From the NCBI GenBank assembly GCA_024280375.1, contig JAJRQF010000132.1:25722-89721 (forward strand): a stretch of DNA of 64,000 nucleotides, read 5' to 3'. Of this stretch, positions 1 through 9,311 are shown piece after piece. How positions within the stretch are numbered: position 1 is the stretch's first letter; each line of letters opens with the position of its first letter. The position numbers and the translations under genes are program-made. The DNA comes from Alphaproteobacteria bacterium (GTDB lineage: Bacteria; Pseudomonadota; Alphaproteobacteria; Rhizobiales; Rhizobiaceae). The notes under the pieces are model-generated. The model was not told the DNA's origin, ran no database searches, and saw only the letters and a list, made by a program, of their open reading frames with translations.

Positions 1-62
1 CCGGATAGTTTTGGCCCGGATAACAGCCTTTCCGGATTGAAATGAATGGCGAAGGTGTTTGA

Positions 63-812
63 ATGATCGCCGCCTTGCCAATGTATGACTGGCCGGAGCT
101 TGCAGGCGCAACCAATGCCCTTTGGCAAGAATTGGCTCACGAATTGCGCGCTTGCGGCATTGATGCGCCTGATGAACTTTCACGATCAGATGACGATACC
201 AGTTTCGCGTTGGCGGATGATTTGCTCTTGGGGCAAACCTGCGGCTATCCGCTTTCAACCCGGTTGAAAGGCAAGGTTCAATATCTCGCCACCCCTGAAT
301 ATAATGTCGAAGGCTGCGACGGGCCGTTATATTCAAGTGCGCTTCTGGTGCATAAATCAAGCCGCATTACGCTGGAAACCACGGCTGGTTCCCGGTTTGC
401 CTATAATTCCGAAAACTCGCTTTCCGGCTATCGCTGCATTCGCGCGATTGTGGGTGATCCGGCAAAACATTTTGGCGCAATGGTGCACTCAGGTACACAT
501 CGCCAATCGGCCGAGATGGTTGCAACCGGGTTGGCCGATGTTGCCGCACTTGATGCAATTTGCTGGCATCATTTGAAGATTATCGAACCGAATGTTGCAT
601 CAAAGTTGAAAATTATCGGCTGGACCAAACTTAGGCCCGGATTGCCATTCATCACCTCACTCAAAACGCCCTCCGATAAGGTCAAATCCCTGCGTGATGT
701 ATTGATAAAAGTAACATCGAATGCAGATGCAAATTCAGCCTGGCAATCACTGGCGATAGGTGGTTGTGCGGCGCTTGCTCCCGGCGATTATGATGATCTG
801 GCAGGCATGTGA
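63..812 (+). CDS. PhnD-like phosphate/phosphonate-binding family protein, cytosolic form
   Basis: A 249-residue protein with the fold signature of the PhnD/PF12974 substrate-binding family. A stretch FAYNSENSLSGYRCIR is followed by HSGTHRQSAEMVATGLADVAALDA, the usual pattern in which a hinge Ser and a downstream Asp line the ligand cleft. No signal peptide or lipobox is visible, so it is probably not a classical ABC-transporter receptor; proteins of this kind often occur alone. A GAAGG stretch lies about 10 bases before the ATG. No permease or ATPase gene is adjacent, and the upstream neighbour lies outside the window. Ligand is unknown; the family call is fairly sure, the role is not. Confidence 0.75.
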   Translation: MIAALPMYDWPELAGATNALWQELAHELRACGIDAPDELSRSDDDTSFALADDLLLGQTCGYPLSTRLKGKVQYLATPEYNVEGCDGPLYSSALLVHKSSRITLETTAGSRFAYNSENSLSGYRCIRAIVGDPAKHFGAMVHSGTHRQSAEMVATGLADVAALDAICWHHLKIIEPNVASKLKIIGWTKLRPGLPFITSLKTPSDKVKSLRDVLIKVTSNADANSAWQSLAIGGCAALAPGDYDDLAGM

Positions 813-956
813 CCTAATACATAGAAGATTCAATTCAAATAGCCGATTTTGCAATCTGGATTATCCTTTTGAATTCATTGCGATTAAGGTATTCTGCAAA
901 TTAAATTGGATTCTCGGCCACCATTTTGGCAGCCCATTATACTGGAGACCCTGTTC

Positions 957-1514
957 ATGAGCACATGGATTACTATTGGCATTATCGTTTTGGTCGTGCT
1001 GTACGCCATCTCACTTTACAATAAACTGGTGAAAAACCGACAAATGGTAAATGAAGGATGGAGCGGCATTGACGTGCAACTCAAGCGCCGATCGAACCTG
1101 ATCCCCAACCTTTTGGCTGCGGTTAAAGGCTATATGAGCCACGAAAAAGACCTGCTGGAAGAAATAACCGCTATGCGCGCCAATGCAGATGGAGCACAAA
1201 ATGAAGGCCCTGAAACCCGGGCTAAAGCTGAAGGCGCGCTTTCCGGCGGATTGTTGAAACTATTTGCGGTGATGGAAAATTACCCCGATTTGAAAGCCAA
1301 TGAAAACATCATGGATTTTCAAAACTCGCTGGAAGAAATTGAAAATCAGATTCAAATGTCCCGCCGTTATTACAATGGCGCGGTGCGCAATATGAATGTT
1401 TCTGTTGAATCGTTCCCCTCGAACCTGATCGCCAACCAGTTTCAGTTTACGTCGGCTGAGTTTTTCGAGATTGACGATGCTGCAGCGCGCGCCCTGCCAA
1501 AAGTAGAATTTTGA
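957..1514 (+). CDS. LemA family protein
   Basis: A 185-residue protein with an N-terminal membrane helix (about residues 4-20, ITIGIIVLVVLYAISLY) followed by the LemA core NEGWSGIDVQLKRRSNLIPN and a long helical bundle ending near FEIDDAAARALPKVEF. The ATG at 957 is preferred to an upstream in-frame ATG at 906 because it has GGAG about 8 bases before it and places the membrane helix at the N-terminus. The stop overlaps the start of the next gene (TGATG), so the two are translationally coupled. LemA and DUF2207 proteins are a recurrent pair of unknown biochemical role. Confidence 0.9.
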   Translation: MSTWITIGIIVLVVLYAISLYNKLVKNRQMVNEGWSGIDVQLKRRSNLIPNLLAAVKGYMSHEKDLLEEITAMRANADGAQNEGPETRAKAEGALSGGLLKLFAVMENYPDLKANENIMDFQNSLEEIENQIQMSRRYYNGAVRNMNVSVESFPSNLIANQFQFTSAEFFEIDDAAARALPKVEF

Positions 1515-3451
1515 TGGTGGCTTGGTCTGCCCATTACCGACTAATCGGGCTTTTTCTCTGGCTGATGCTTTCGGTATCGGCCCAATCTTCAATTGCCCAT
1601 GCTGAAGAGCGCATTCTGCTGTTTGATTCGACAATCACCGTGCGTGAAGACAGATCATTGCTGGTTCGTGAAACTATTAAAGTTAATGCTGAAGGTCGGG
1701 ATATAAAGCGCGGAATTTACCGCGATTTTCCGGTGCGATACCGGGATAAAAGCGGCTATAGTCGCTATGTGGGCCTGAAAATTCTGTCGATAAAACGCGA
1801 TGGCAAGGATGAACCTTATTTTCAGGAAAATTATGGCGATCACAAACGCACCTATATAGGTGAGAAAACTAAATATCTGCCCACCGGTGAATACACCTAC
1901 GAAATCATTTATGAAACCAGCCGACAACTAAGATATTTCAAGGAATTTGATGAATTATACTGGAATGTAACCGGCAATAATTGGGCTTTCCCGATCGACA
2001 AGGTGATTGCGCGGGTCAATTTGCCTGAAAATGGCCGGATCATCAATAATTCTGCGTTTATCGGGCGCTATGGTGCCAAGGGGAATGATTATACCGCCCG
2101 ATCGGTCGGTCAGAATTCCATGATATTTGAATCGACCAAGCCGCTGGACCTGTTTGAGGGCTTAACCTTTGCGGTCGGTTGGCCGAAGGGCGTAATCTTA
2201 GAACCTTCGGCATTGGTAAAATGGCTATGGCGGATTTGGGATAATCTTGGTTATATATTTTTGGCCGCGGGCACCATTGGTGTTGCGACTTATTTCTATG
2301 TTGTCTGGCGCTGGGTTGGCCGCGACCCGGAAGGCGGCGTGATTTTCCCACGCTTCAAACCGCCTGCAGGCCTGTCGCCGGGTGTCGTTTCCTATCTGCA
2401 TTATATGGGCTTCAAGGCGGCCAGCTCCGGCGCGTCCAAGGCCTATATCGCTGCACTTGTGTCACTCGCGGTGAAAAAATACATTATCATAGATGATAGC
2501 GAAGACGATCTGATTATCAAAAAAGGTGAGTTGCGAAATTTTGGTGCTTTACCACCGGGAGAACAGGCTTTGGTTGATCACCTGCTTGGGCGGGATGACC
2601 AGATTTCGTTTATCCAGTCCAATTACCCTGCCGTTCAAGGGTCCCGGCGATTGTTCAAATCTGCCCTTCTCAATGAACATGAAAACAAGTTTTTCAAAGA
2701 CAACTACCTATGGTTTGTCATTGGCATGGTGGCATCGATATTTGTCATTGCAATATCCCTACTTTTGCAAATGGATGAATTTGCATTTCCCATTCTTATT
2801 GGCCTTACAATTGTAGCAACTCTGGGTGCCTATTTAGGCTCGATGGGGCTAAGGCGGCTTTGGAATTGGATACCCGGTGGCGGTTCAAAATTCTGGGGTA
2901 TTGTTTTTACAATTGGCGCCGGAGCTATCATGCTGGTCACCCTGATTGCCCCATTGGGCATTAATCAAATACCGGCCTGGGTTGCCTATTGCGGTATTGC
3001 GCTGGGCATCTTGAATGTCAGCTTTTTGCATTTGATGCGCGCGCCAACCGTTCACGGCAAACAAATTATGGACGAGGTCGAAGGCTTCAAACTTTATTTG
3101 TCGGTGGCGGAAGCCGACCGGATGAATATGAATGATGCACCTGAAGTTGATTCACTTACCTTTGAAAAGCTTTTGCCTTACGCGATTGGTTTGGGCGTTG
3201 AAAAGCCCTGGTCATCGGCATTCGCATCACACCTTGCTAAAACAAAAGCTCCTTCCAACAGCTATCAACCGAGCTGGTATTCCGGCCGATCCAACTGGAA
3301 CTCCAGTAACTTTGCCTCCTCTACCAGCAAAATTGTAAGCTCGGTTTCATCTGGCATGTCACGCGCCAGTCCGCCTTCAAGCTCCGGCTCCAGCGGCGGC
3401 GGCGGCTTTTCCGGCGGTGGCGGCGGTGGTGGCGGCGGCGGTGGCTGGTAG
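1514..3451 (+). CDS. DUF2207 (YciQ-like) membrane protein with Gly-rich tail
   Basis: A 645-residue protein beginning with a signal peptide (LFLWLMLSVSAQSSIAHA, cleavage near residue 31). An extracytoplasmic DUF2207 domain follows (about 35-225), with the typical start ERILLFDSTITVREDRSLLVRE in pieces. Then come a transmembrane helix near 245-265, a cytoplasmic part with WVGRDPEGG, further helices around 400-500, and a C-terminal Ser/Gly-rich tail ending in a run of glycines and a final Trp. The ATG at 1514 overlaps the lemA-like stop; a TTG at 1511 is also possible. It forms a pair with the LemA gene. Function is not established; the Gly-rich end is typical of the family. Confidence 0.88.
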   Translation: MVAWSAHYRLIGLFLWLMLSVSAQSSIAHAEERILLFDSTITVREDRSLLVRETIKVNAEGRDIKRGIYRDFPVRYRDKSGYSRYVGLKILSIKRDGKDEPYFQENYGDHKRTYIGEKTKYLPTGEYTYEIIYETSRQLRYFKEFDELYWNVTGNNWAFPIDKVIARVNLPENGRIINNSAFIGRYGAKGNDYTARSVGQNSMIFESTKPLDLFEGLTFAVGWPKGVILEPSALVKWLWRIWDNLGYIFLAAGTIGVATYFYVVWRWVGRDPEGGVIFPRFKPPAGLSPGVVSYLHYMGFKAASSGASKAYIAALVSLAVKKYIIIDDSEDDLIIKKGELRNFGALPPGEQALVDHLLGRDDQISFIQSNYPAVQGSRRLFKSALLNEHENKFFKDNYLWFVIGMVASIFVIAISLLLQMDEFAFPILIGLTIVATLGAYLGSMGLRRLWNWIPGGGSKFWGIVFTIGAGAIMLVTLIAPLGINQIPAWVAYCGIALGILNVSFLHLMRAPTVHGKQIMDEVEGFKLYLSVAEADRMNMNDAPEVDSLTFEKLLPYAIGLGVEKPWSSAFASHLAKTKAPSNSYQPSWYSGRSNWNSSNFASSTSKIVSSVSSGMSRASPPSSSGSSGGGGFSGGGGGGGGGGGW

Positions 3452-3474
3452 GTATGTGCGCATCGCTTTTTGGT

Positions 3475-3636
3475 TTACTGAACCGATAGGTGAAGCGCAA
3501 AGCGCGCCCGCGCAGGCCGTGCGAAGCACAGATGGCCGTGAGCGAAAAGAATGCCGTTCGCTTGCGCATCGCTTTTCCTAAGGTTCATGTTTTGCGCTTC
3601 GTTTCACTCAACGTGCAACATGAACTATGCTCTACG
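3475..3636 (+). repeat. Intergenic palindromic repeat, copy 1
   Basis: A 162-base block that recurs at 3758-3919 with one visible difference (G at 3553, A at 3836). It contains an inverted repeat, GTTCATGTT (3583-3591) with AACATGAAC (3617-3625), enclosing TTGCGCTTCG and CTCAACGTG. Short ORFs across it are identical in both copies and look like by-products. The same hairpin with an altered but still paired stem occurs at 57858-57912. Confidence 0.85.
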
Positions 3637-3757
3637 GGCGACTTGAATTATCCCTCCGTGGCAGCGCAAGCGTCGGATAATGCCGACGTGCAGGCGCGTG
3701 AACGGACGACGGGCCGGATGGCCTGTCGGAATGAAAGTTAAGTGCGCTCACTTTTGA

Positions 3758-3919
3758 TTACTGAACCGATAGGTGAAGCGCAAAGCGCGCCCGCGCAGGC
3801 CGTGCGAAGCACAGATGGCCGTGAGCGAAAAGAATACCGTTCGCTTGCGCATCGCTTTTCCTAAGGTTCATGTTTTGCGCTTCGTTTCACTCAACGTGCA
3901 ACATGAACTATGCTCTACG
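3758..3919 (+). repeat. Intergenic palindromic repeat, copy 2
   Basis: Second copy of the 162-base block, 283 bases downstream of the first and in the same orientation. Its hairpin arms are at 3866-3874 and 3900-3908. The sequence after it (3920-3985) continues with a related palindromic motif, GTTCGCTTGCGCG and CACGTGCGCTCAC, that runs into the end of the RND gene. The whole 3452-3963 interval is made of this material and holds no other gene that I can see. Confidence 0.85.
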
Positions 3920-3963
3920 TGCGCTCACTTTTGTTTAGCCGTTCGCTTGCGCGAGGCTTCGCC

Positions 3964-6900
3964 TCACGTGCGCTCACTTAATGTACTATGTCCCAGATCA
4001 TCCAAAATTGAATAGAAGGCCGGCACAACAAACAGCACAACAATTGATGATGTGGTCAACCCGAACGTCAGGCTCGCCACCAGCGGCACCATTATCTGGG
4101 CCTGTAGGCTGGTTTCCGACAGTATCGGAAGCAGGCCAACAATGGTGGTGATCGACGTTAGGAAAATCGCCCGAAACCGCTTTCGACTGGCCAACATGGC
4201 CGCCTTGGCAACCGAGCCTTCCTCGTCATGGTGTAGTTTAATAAAGCTTACCAGCAAAATGGAATCATTCACCACCACGCCGGCTAGCGAGACAAAGCCC
4301 AACATGCTCGGCATGGAAAAATTCAACCCCATTGCCATATGGCCAAAAATCGCTCCAATCAGCGCAAATGGAATAACCACCATTACAACAATTGGTTCCA
4401 CATAAGATCGGAACTGAAAGCTCAAAATCAGGAACACGCCAATCAGTCCGAATATAAATCCGCGTACCATCGATTTCTGGGTGATTTGCGCTTCCTTGTT
4501 TTGCCCTTCGACGGTGACTTTTATACCCGTATATTTTGTTTCCAGATTAGGCACAAAGCGCTTCAATGTATCCAGAACAATATCATTAGCATTGGCAATT
4601 CGAGCATCAATGGTGCCGCGAACGGTGACCATTCGAATGCCATCCTGCCGATTGATCCGCGCATACCCTCGGCCAAACTCCAACCGCGCAACAGCGGAAA
4701 GCGGGATTTGCGCCCCATTGGGAAGCGCAATTGTAAAGCGGTCGAAGTCTGATAACGAATTGCGATCACTGGATGCCAAACGCACATTAACCTCATAGGC
4801 CTCGCCATCGACCTGCAATTCACTGATCTTGGTGCCGAAATAGGCCGACCGCAGCTGGTCGGCAATCAAGGCCGCATTGACACCAAGAGTAATCGCACCC
4901 TCTTTAAGATGAATACGAATTTCGCGTTTGCCGGGCCGCAGATCATCCAGCACACTGGTGACACCCTTATAGCGGCGCAACCAGTTTACCAATTCGGTGG
5001 ACGCAGTTTTCAACTCAACCAGATCATTGCCTTTAACCCGCAAATCAATCGCCACACCAGCCGGGCCAACTGCCGGTTCATCAAATTTCAGGTCAATAAC
5101 ATCGGGCAAATCACCGGTATATTTTTGCCAAAGCGCCATAATTTCATCGGGTCTGGCATGGCGAATATCGCCGCTCAACAAATCAGCACTTATGGTTGCC
5201 ACATGCGGCCCTATCTCAAATGCATCCTTGTTTTCATTGTAAGTAGTGGTGATCTGCCGGATCAGATCTTTACCATCGGGCTGCTTTGGAGAGAGTTCGC
5301 GGTTTACCTTTTCAAGCGCGATTTTCAACTTTTTCACCACCGCTTCGGTTCGCGAAAGCGGGGTTCCCTGTGGCAGCAAAACACGTGCAACAATTGTATC
5401 GCCATCAAGGTCCGGGAATGCTGTGAATTTAAGAAGCCCACCGGTCAACATGGATACGGCCAACAACAAAAGCCCAAATGCGAGGCCAACAGTGAAGTAG
5501 CGGAAACGCACCGCCGCATCGACTGTTTTTCCAACGATATTTTCACGCACCCAATCGACGATACTTTCAACAATCTCATTAATACGCGAAGGCTTGTCAC
5601 CCATTTTGTGCATGGTGTGGCTAAGGTGATGGGGCAGGATTAAGAATGCTTCGACCAACGAGACCACCAGCACAAACAACATGACCGCTGGAACAACTTT
5701 TAAAACCGCACCAAGGTCGCCCTCAAGAAACATCAGCGAGCCAAAAATCAGTGTTGTGGTTGCGAATGACGAAATAACATTGGGCAACACCTGCATGGTG
5801 CCTTGCGATGCCGCCTCCTCCGGGGTTGCTCCCTGCTCGCGTTTTGCCGCAATATTTTCAGCAATAACAATTGCATCATCCATTAGGATGCCGATGACGA
5901 TCAAAAGTCCGATTGAGGTGAGCATATTAAGTGAATAGCCGGCCATATTCATGATGCCAAAAGCGCCCATGAAAGACACAGGCAGGCCCATGACCACCCA
6001 AAATGAATAGCGAAGCCCGAAGAATATTGCCATGACCAGAAAAACCAGCACGAGGCCCTGAACGCCATTTACAGCAACGAGAAGCAGCCGGTCGCGCACC
6101 AGCGAAGCGCCATCTGTGGTTAGCGAAATAGTCACCCCTTTGGGCGAGTACTGGCTTTCATGGGTGATGAATTCCTTAACCGCATCAATCACATCAAGGG
6201 TGTCTTCGTTGCGGGTTTTGGTAATATCGAGAATGGCGGCCGGTTTGCCATTGAACAGAATTTTTTCCTCATCCAACTCAAAACGATCAACAATCGTTGC
6301 GATGTCGCCAAGTCTGATTTGCCCACCGGTTGATGCAGAAAGCACAATCAGGTTTAGAAAATCCTTCGGGCGTTTGCGCTCATCTGCCAGGCGCACCAGC
6401 ACATGTTCGTCACCAGTCTCGACACTCCCACCGGGTAAATCCACGCTTTGGCTTTGAATGGTTCTGGCAATATCTGCAACGCTCAGGCCAAACTGCCGCA
6501 GCACTACATCTGATAATTCAATTCGGATTTGGTGGGTTGAAAAGCCTTTTATGTCGACCTTGGGAATGTTCCCCCAGCGCAGCATCCGCTCGCGCACTTC
6601 TTCGGCATAAATTTTAAGCTGCGTGCGATCTTCAATGCCTGAAACCGCAACTGAGGCGACAAAATCAGTTCTTCCAAGCGTTTTGATGATTGGCTGCTCT
6701 GCCTTATCGGGAAAATCACTAATCGCTTCAACTTCCGACTTCACATCGCTGAGGAACTCGTCAATTTTCTCGCCCTCATTCATGCGCACGACTGCGCGGC
6801 CTAGCCCCTCACGAGATTCGCAGCTCATTTCACGCACATTGGTGACCGCATCAACGGCACTTTCAAGCCGCTCGCAAATGGCCGATTCCACGTCTTCCGC

Positions 6901-7059
6901 CCGCGCGCCGGGATAGGGCACACTCACCTCAACCCGGCTTGGATCTGATCGCGGAAAGGTTTCACGTTGCAGGCTGCTAACAGAAAACAGACCGATGACC
7001 AAAAATCCGATCATCAGCAGGTTTGCTATTGTCGGGTGATCTACAAAAAAGCGTATCAC
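3964..7059 (-). CDS. Efflux RND transporter permease (HAE1-like)
   Basis: A 1031-residue inner-membrane proton/drug antiporter of the AcrB/MexF class. The N-terminus has the expected first helix (HPTIANLLMIGFLVIGLFSV) and the porter-domain start ETFPRSDPSRVEV. Helix 4 carries GILMDDAIVIAENI with the paired acidic residues of the proton relay, and the second half repeats the layout with VVNDSILLVSF. Length is typical. The ATG overlaps the adaptor-gene stop by 4 bases, so it is the last gene of a TetR-MFP-RND operon. No outer-membrane factor is nearby. The last few residues (SERT before the stop) lie inside the palindromic repeat material, so the natural C-terminus appears to have been replaced. 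Substrate unknown. Confidence 0.93.
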   Translation of the reverse strand: MIRFFVDHPTIANLLMIGFLVIGLFSVSSLQRETFPRSDPSRVEVSVPYPGARAEDVESAICERLESAVDAVTNVREMSCESREGLGRAVVRMNEGEKIDEFLSDVKSEVEAISDFPDKAEQPIIKTLGRTDFVASVAVSGIEDRTQLKIYAEEVRERMLRWGNIPKVDIKGFSTHQIRIELSDVVLRQFGLSVADIARTIQSQSVDLPGGSVETGDEHVLVRLADERKRPKDFLNLIVLSASTGGQIRLGDIATIVDRFELDEEKILFNGKPAAILDITKTRNEDTLDVIDAVKEFITHESQYSPKGVTISLTTDGASLVRDRLLLVAVNGVQGLVLVFLVMAIFFGLRYSFWVVMGLPVSFMGAFGIMNMAGYSLNMLTSIGLLIVIGILMDDAIVIAENIAAKREQGATPEEAASQGTMQVLPNVISSFATTTLIFGSLMFLEGDLGAVLKVVPAVMLFVLVVSLVEAFLILPHHLSHTMHKMGDKPSRINEIVESIVDWVRENIVGKTVDAAVRFRYFTVGLAFGLLLLAVSMLTGGLLKFTAFPDLDGDTIVARVLLPQGTPLSRTEAVVKKLKIALEKVNRELSPKQPDGKDLIRQITTTYNENKDAFEIGPHVATISADLLSGDIRHARPDEIMALWQKYTGDLPDVIDLKFDEPAVGPAGVAIDLRVKGNDLVELKTASTELVNWLRRYKGVTSVLDDLRPGKREIRIHLKEGAITLGVNAALIADQLRSAYFGTKISELQVDGEAYEVNVRLASSDRNSLSDFDRFTIALPNGAQIPLSAVARLEFGRGYARINRQDGIRMVTVRGTIDARIANANDIVLDTLKRFVPNLETKYTGIKVTVEGQNKEAQITQKSMVRGFIFGLIGVFLILSFQFRSYVEPIVVMVVIPFALIGAIFGHMAMGLNFSMPSMLGFVSLAGVVVNDSILLVSFIKLHHDEEGSVAKAAMLASRKRFRAIFLTSITTIVGLLPILSETSLQAQIMVPLVASLTFGLTTSSIVVLFVVPAFYSILDDLGHSTLSERT

Positions 7060-8429
7060 TTGGTTTCACCATTCAATAGAGCTTGCTGCTTTATGCTCTG
7101 CGCCAGCTTTTCATCAGCCGATAGCTTTAAAAGCATTCCTGGAACCGCCGGATTTAGCGGGCTGACAATAATTTTGTCACCCTTTTCAAGGCCGTTGGAA
7201 ATCACGGCCAAGTCACCCTGCTGCAACAAAATCGAAACCGGGCGAATTTCCAGCCTGTTTTCACCATTAGCCAGATAAACAGACGATGCATGCAATGCAG
7301 AGCGCGGAACAAGCAATGCTTTCAGGATCGGCTTGTTGCTGACCAGCACCTCGACAAACATGCCCTTGGTTAAAGGCGGCTTGGTTCCCGGTCGCACGCC
7401 CTTATAGGGGTCGAGCACGGTTACAATCACGCCAACGGTTCTGGTTTTTGGGTCGATTGTATCGCTTATTCTCGACACAACTGCTTTCCAGAACACAGGC
7501 CTGTCGCCAAGGTTCAATCGAACCGTCGCTGTTAGGCCCATTGCGCCCAGCAGCTTGGAAATTGATGCCGCAGATTGATTGACGCCAATATCCGCTCGTG
7601 GGACAGAATTCAGCATACGACCAAATTGCTCGATTGGGATTTGAGCCTCGATTTCGGCATTCTCAATGCCGTCAAAACTCCCGATGCTTTGTCCCGGCAC
7701 AAGATATTGGCTGATCTCGGTCTTGGTTTCGACAACGCGCGCATCAAACGGCAATTTGATATTTGTTCGCATCAAATTGAGATTGGCGGTCTCCAGTGAA
7801 GACCGGTACACCTGAATTTGCTCCTTAAGAACAGAACGTTGGGTTGGAACAAGGGAAAGAGAATTCTTCATTCCCAACACTTTTTGACGTTGGGCCAGAT
7901 GGCCACTGCGGGCAACATCCACCGTATTTTGCGCAACACTTCCCCGGTTCAGTAATTTTTGCTTTCGCTCCAGATCAGCACGCTTTAATTCCAGCGCCTC
8001 TTCCTCAATTTTCAGCGATTGACGGGTATTTTCTTCATTTACGCCAAGCTCTTTAAGCCGCGCTTCGGTTGAACGAATATTGGCCTCGGCCTGGGCAATT
8101 GCCAGATTATAATCAGACGGGGAAAGTTTTACGACAATTGTATCTGCTGCAAGACTTGCACCTTTTTGAAAATCCGGGTGAACATAAATCACCTTGCCGC
8201 CGACTTGCGAAATTCCGTTCCAGGTTTTTGCCGGACGAACGACACCATAGCCAATTGCGGTTGGTATAATTTCTGACGGCTGCAGATCAATGACCCTCAC
8301 ATGGGTCACCTGCTCTTCCACCGGGGCCTGTGCGGGCGGCTTTTTTGTGGTGACGAAATATGCAATTACAGCAACGCCCGCCAAAATTGGTGGCAGTGTA
8401 AAGAAAATGAAGCGCAACAGGTTCTTCAT
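7056..8429 (-). CDS. Efflux RND transporter periplasmic adaptor subunit (MFP)
   Basis: A 457-residue membrane-fusion protein. It has an N-terminal signal anchor (FIFFTLPPILAGVAVIAYFV) and a split lipoyl half (VRPAKTWNGISQVGGKVIYV). A long coiled-coil hairpin (about 105-200, rich in Glu/Arg/Lys, for example RSTEARLKELGVNEENTRQS) follows, then the returning lipoyl half (NIKLPFDARVVETKTEI) and beta-barrel domains. It bridges the RND pump to an outer-membrane channel. The start overlaps the last base of the regulator stop and its own stop overlaps the RND start, indicating one transcript. Confidence 0.92.
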   Translation of the reverse strand: MKNLLRFIFFTLPPILAGVAVIAYFVTTKKPPAQAPVEEQVTHVRVIDLQPSEIIPTAIGYGVVRPAKTWNGISQVGGKVIYVHPDFQKGASLAADTIVVKLSPSDYNLAIAQAEANIRSTEARLKELGVNEENTRQSLKIEEEALELKRADLERKQKLLNRGSVAQNTVDVARSGHLAQRQKVLGMKNSLSLVPTQRSVLKEQIQVYRSSLETANLNLMRTNIKLPFDARVVETKTEISQYLVPGQSIGSFDGIENAEIEAQIPIEQFGRMLNSVPRADIGVNQSAASISKLLGAMGLTATVRLNLGDRPVFWKAVVSRISDTIDPKTRTVGVIVTVLDPYKGVRPGTKPPLTKGMFVEVLVSNKPILKALLVPRSALHASSVYLANGENRLEIRPVSILLQQGDLAVISNGLEKGDKIIVSPLNPAVPGMLLKLSADEKLAQSIKQQALLNGETK

Positions 8430-9076
8430 CAGGTATCCCCTTCATTAAATGCAAATAGGCATTTGATTTGAACGTCCAGCAATCGCTCGCCCTCGGCAAC
8501 CAAGTCAAAACTATTGCCGTTCAGCGACCAGCGCAATGCCAATCCCTGCACCAACGCCAAAATCAGTGATGCACCATCTTCCGCATCCAATTTTTGCTTA
8601 ATATTTGTTCTTTCATATTCAGCCGAGATCATTGCGGTTAATCGCGCCAAAAATGACTTAATCATTTGGACAAAAAACAGCCGAAGTTTTTCGTTTTCAG
8701 CATGCAACTCTCTGGAAAACAAGATTGCGGGCAGCGCCGGTGTATTTTGTATGGTTCCCAAATGGCTTAAAACCAGTCGTCTTATCTCGCCAAACGCCTC
8801 ATCAGACCTTGGCTCTTCTGCAGCCCAGCCTTCCCTTACTTTTTCGCCCAATCTGCGGGCAACTGCCTCCCAAATGGCGCTCTTATTTTCAAAGTGTCTG
8901 AAAATAGCTGCCTGACTAATGCCAATTTCACGCGCCAAAACTTCAGTCGTCAGGCGATCAGGCCCAACATCTGCCGCCAACCGAATTGCCATTTCGACAA
9001 TTTCAGCTTTGCGTTCTGCCGCCGGTTTCCGCCTTTTAATGATCTTAGGCGCACTGGATTTTCCCGCCAATGTCAC
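8429..9076 (-). CDS. TetR/AcrR family transcriptional regulator
   Basis: The N-terminal helix-turn-helix is clear: AERKAEIVEMAIRLAADVGP, then TTEVLAREIGISQAAIFRHF, which is the TetR recognition helix pattern ending in the FRHF motif. The C-terminal ligand domain is not recognisable by class. No ATG is available. GTG at 9076 is preferred because GGGGTGGA precedes it by about 6 bases; TTG codons at 9091 and 9070 are alternatives. It is the first gene of the efflux operon and probably represses it and itself through the palindrome at 9099-9114. Confidence 0.88.
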   Translation of the reverse strand: MTLAGKSSAPKIIKRRKPAAERKAEIVEMAIRLAADVGPDRLTTEVLAREIGISQAAIFRHFENKSAIWEAVARRLGEKVREGWAAEEPRSDEAFGEIRRLVLSHLGTIQNTPALPAILFSRELHAENEKLRLFFVQMIKSFLARLTAMISAEYERTNIKQKLDAEDGASLILALVQGLALRWSLNGNSFDLVAEGERLLDVQIKCLFAFNEGDT

Positions 9077-9098
9077 AGAATTCCACCCCAAAATTTAT

Positions 9099-9114
9099 GT
9101 TAGTGACCACTAAC
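9099..9114. promoter_or_regulatory. Candidate TetR-family operator
   Basis: Perfect inverted repeat GTTAGTG-AC-CACTAAC, 16 bases, lying 23 bases upstream of the preferred start of the TetR gene. Size and position fit autoregulation and control of the efflux operon. Assignment is inferred from symmetry and position only. Confidence 0.55.
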
Positions 9115-9311
9115 TAAGGTATTTTTTCATGCTGTCAATGCGATAACACTAAATTGTACTTGCAATTTTAGATTGAATAATGGTTAAAAATATATTAAAA
9201 GTTGAGTTTCGTAAAATCACACCTCTTGTGCGCGTCCCGATTTAATCGTGTATTTTCAAACATACGATAGACATTTTTTAGGCAAACGCACAGCAATAAA
9301 AGAAGTTTTGT

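Noticed and set aside
1..45. A reading frame ending at 43-45 that could be the tail of an upstream gene
   Set aside because: Only 14 codons are visible, and the sequence (PDSFGPDNSLSGLK) matches no family I recognise. A second frame also ends nearby, so I cannot tell which is real.
3490..4015. Two nearly identical ORFs starting MKRKARPRRPCEAQ
   Set aside because: They lie inside the 162-base repeat copies, carry no ribosome site, and their sequence is explained by the palindromic repeat.
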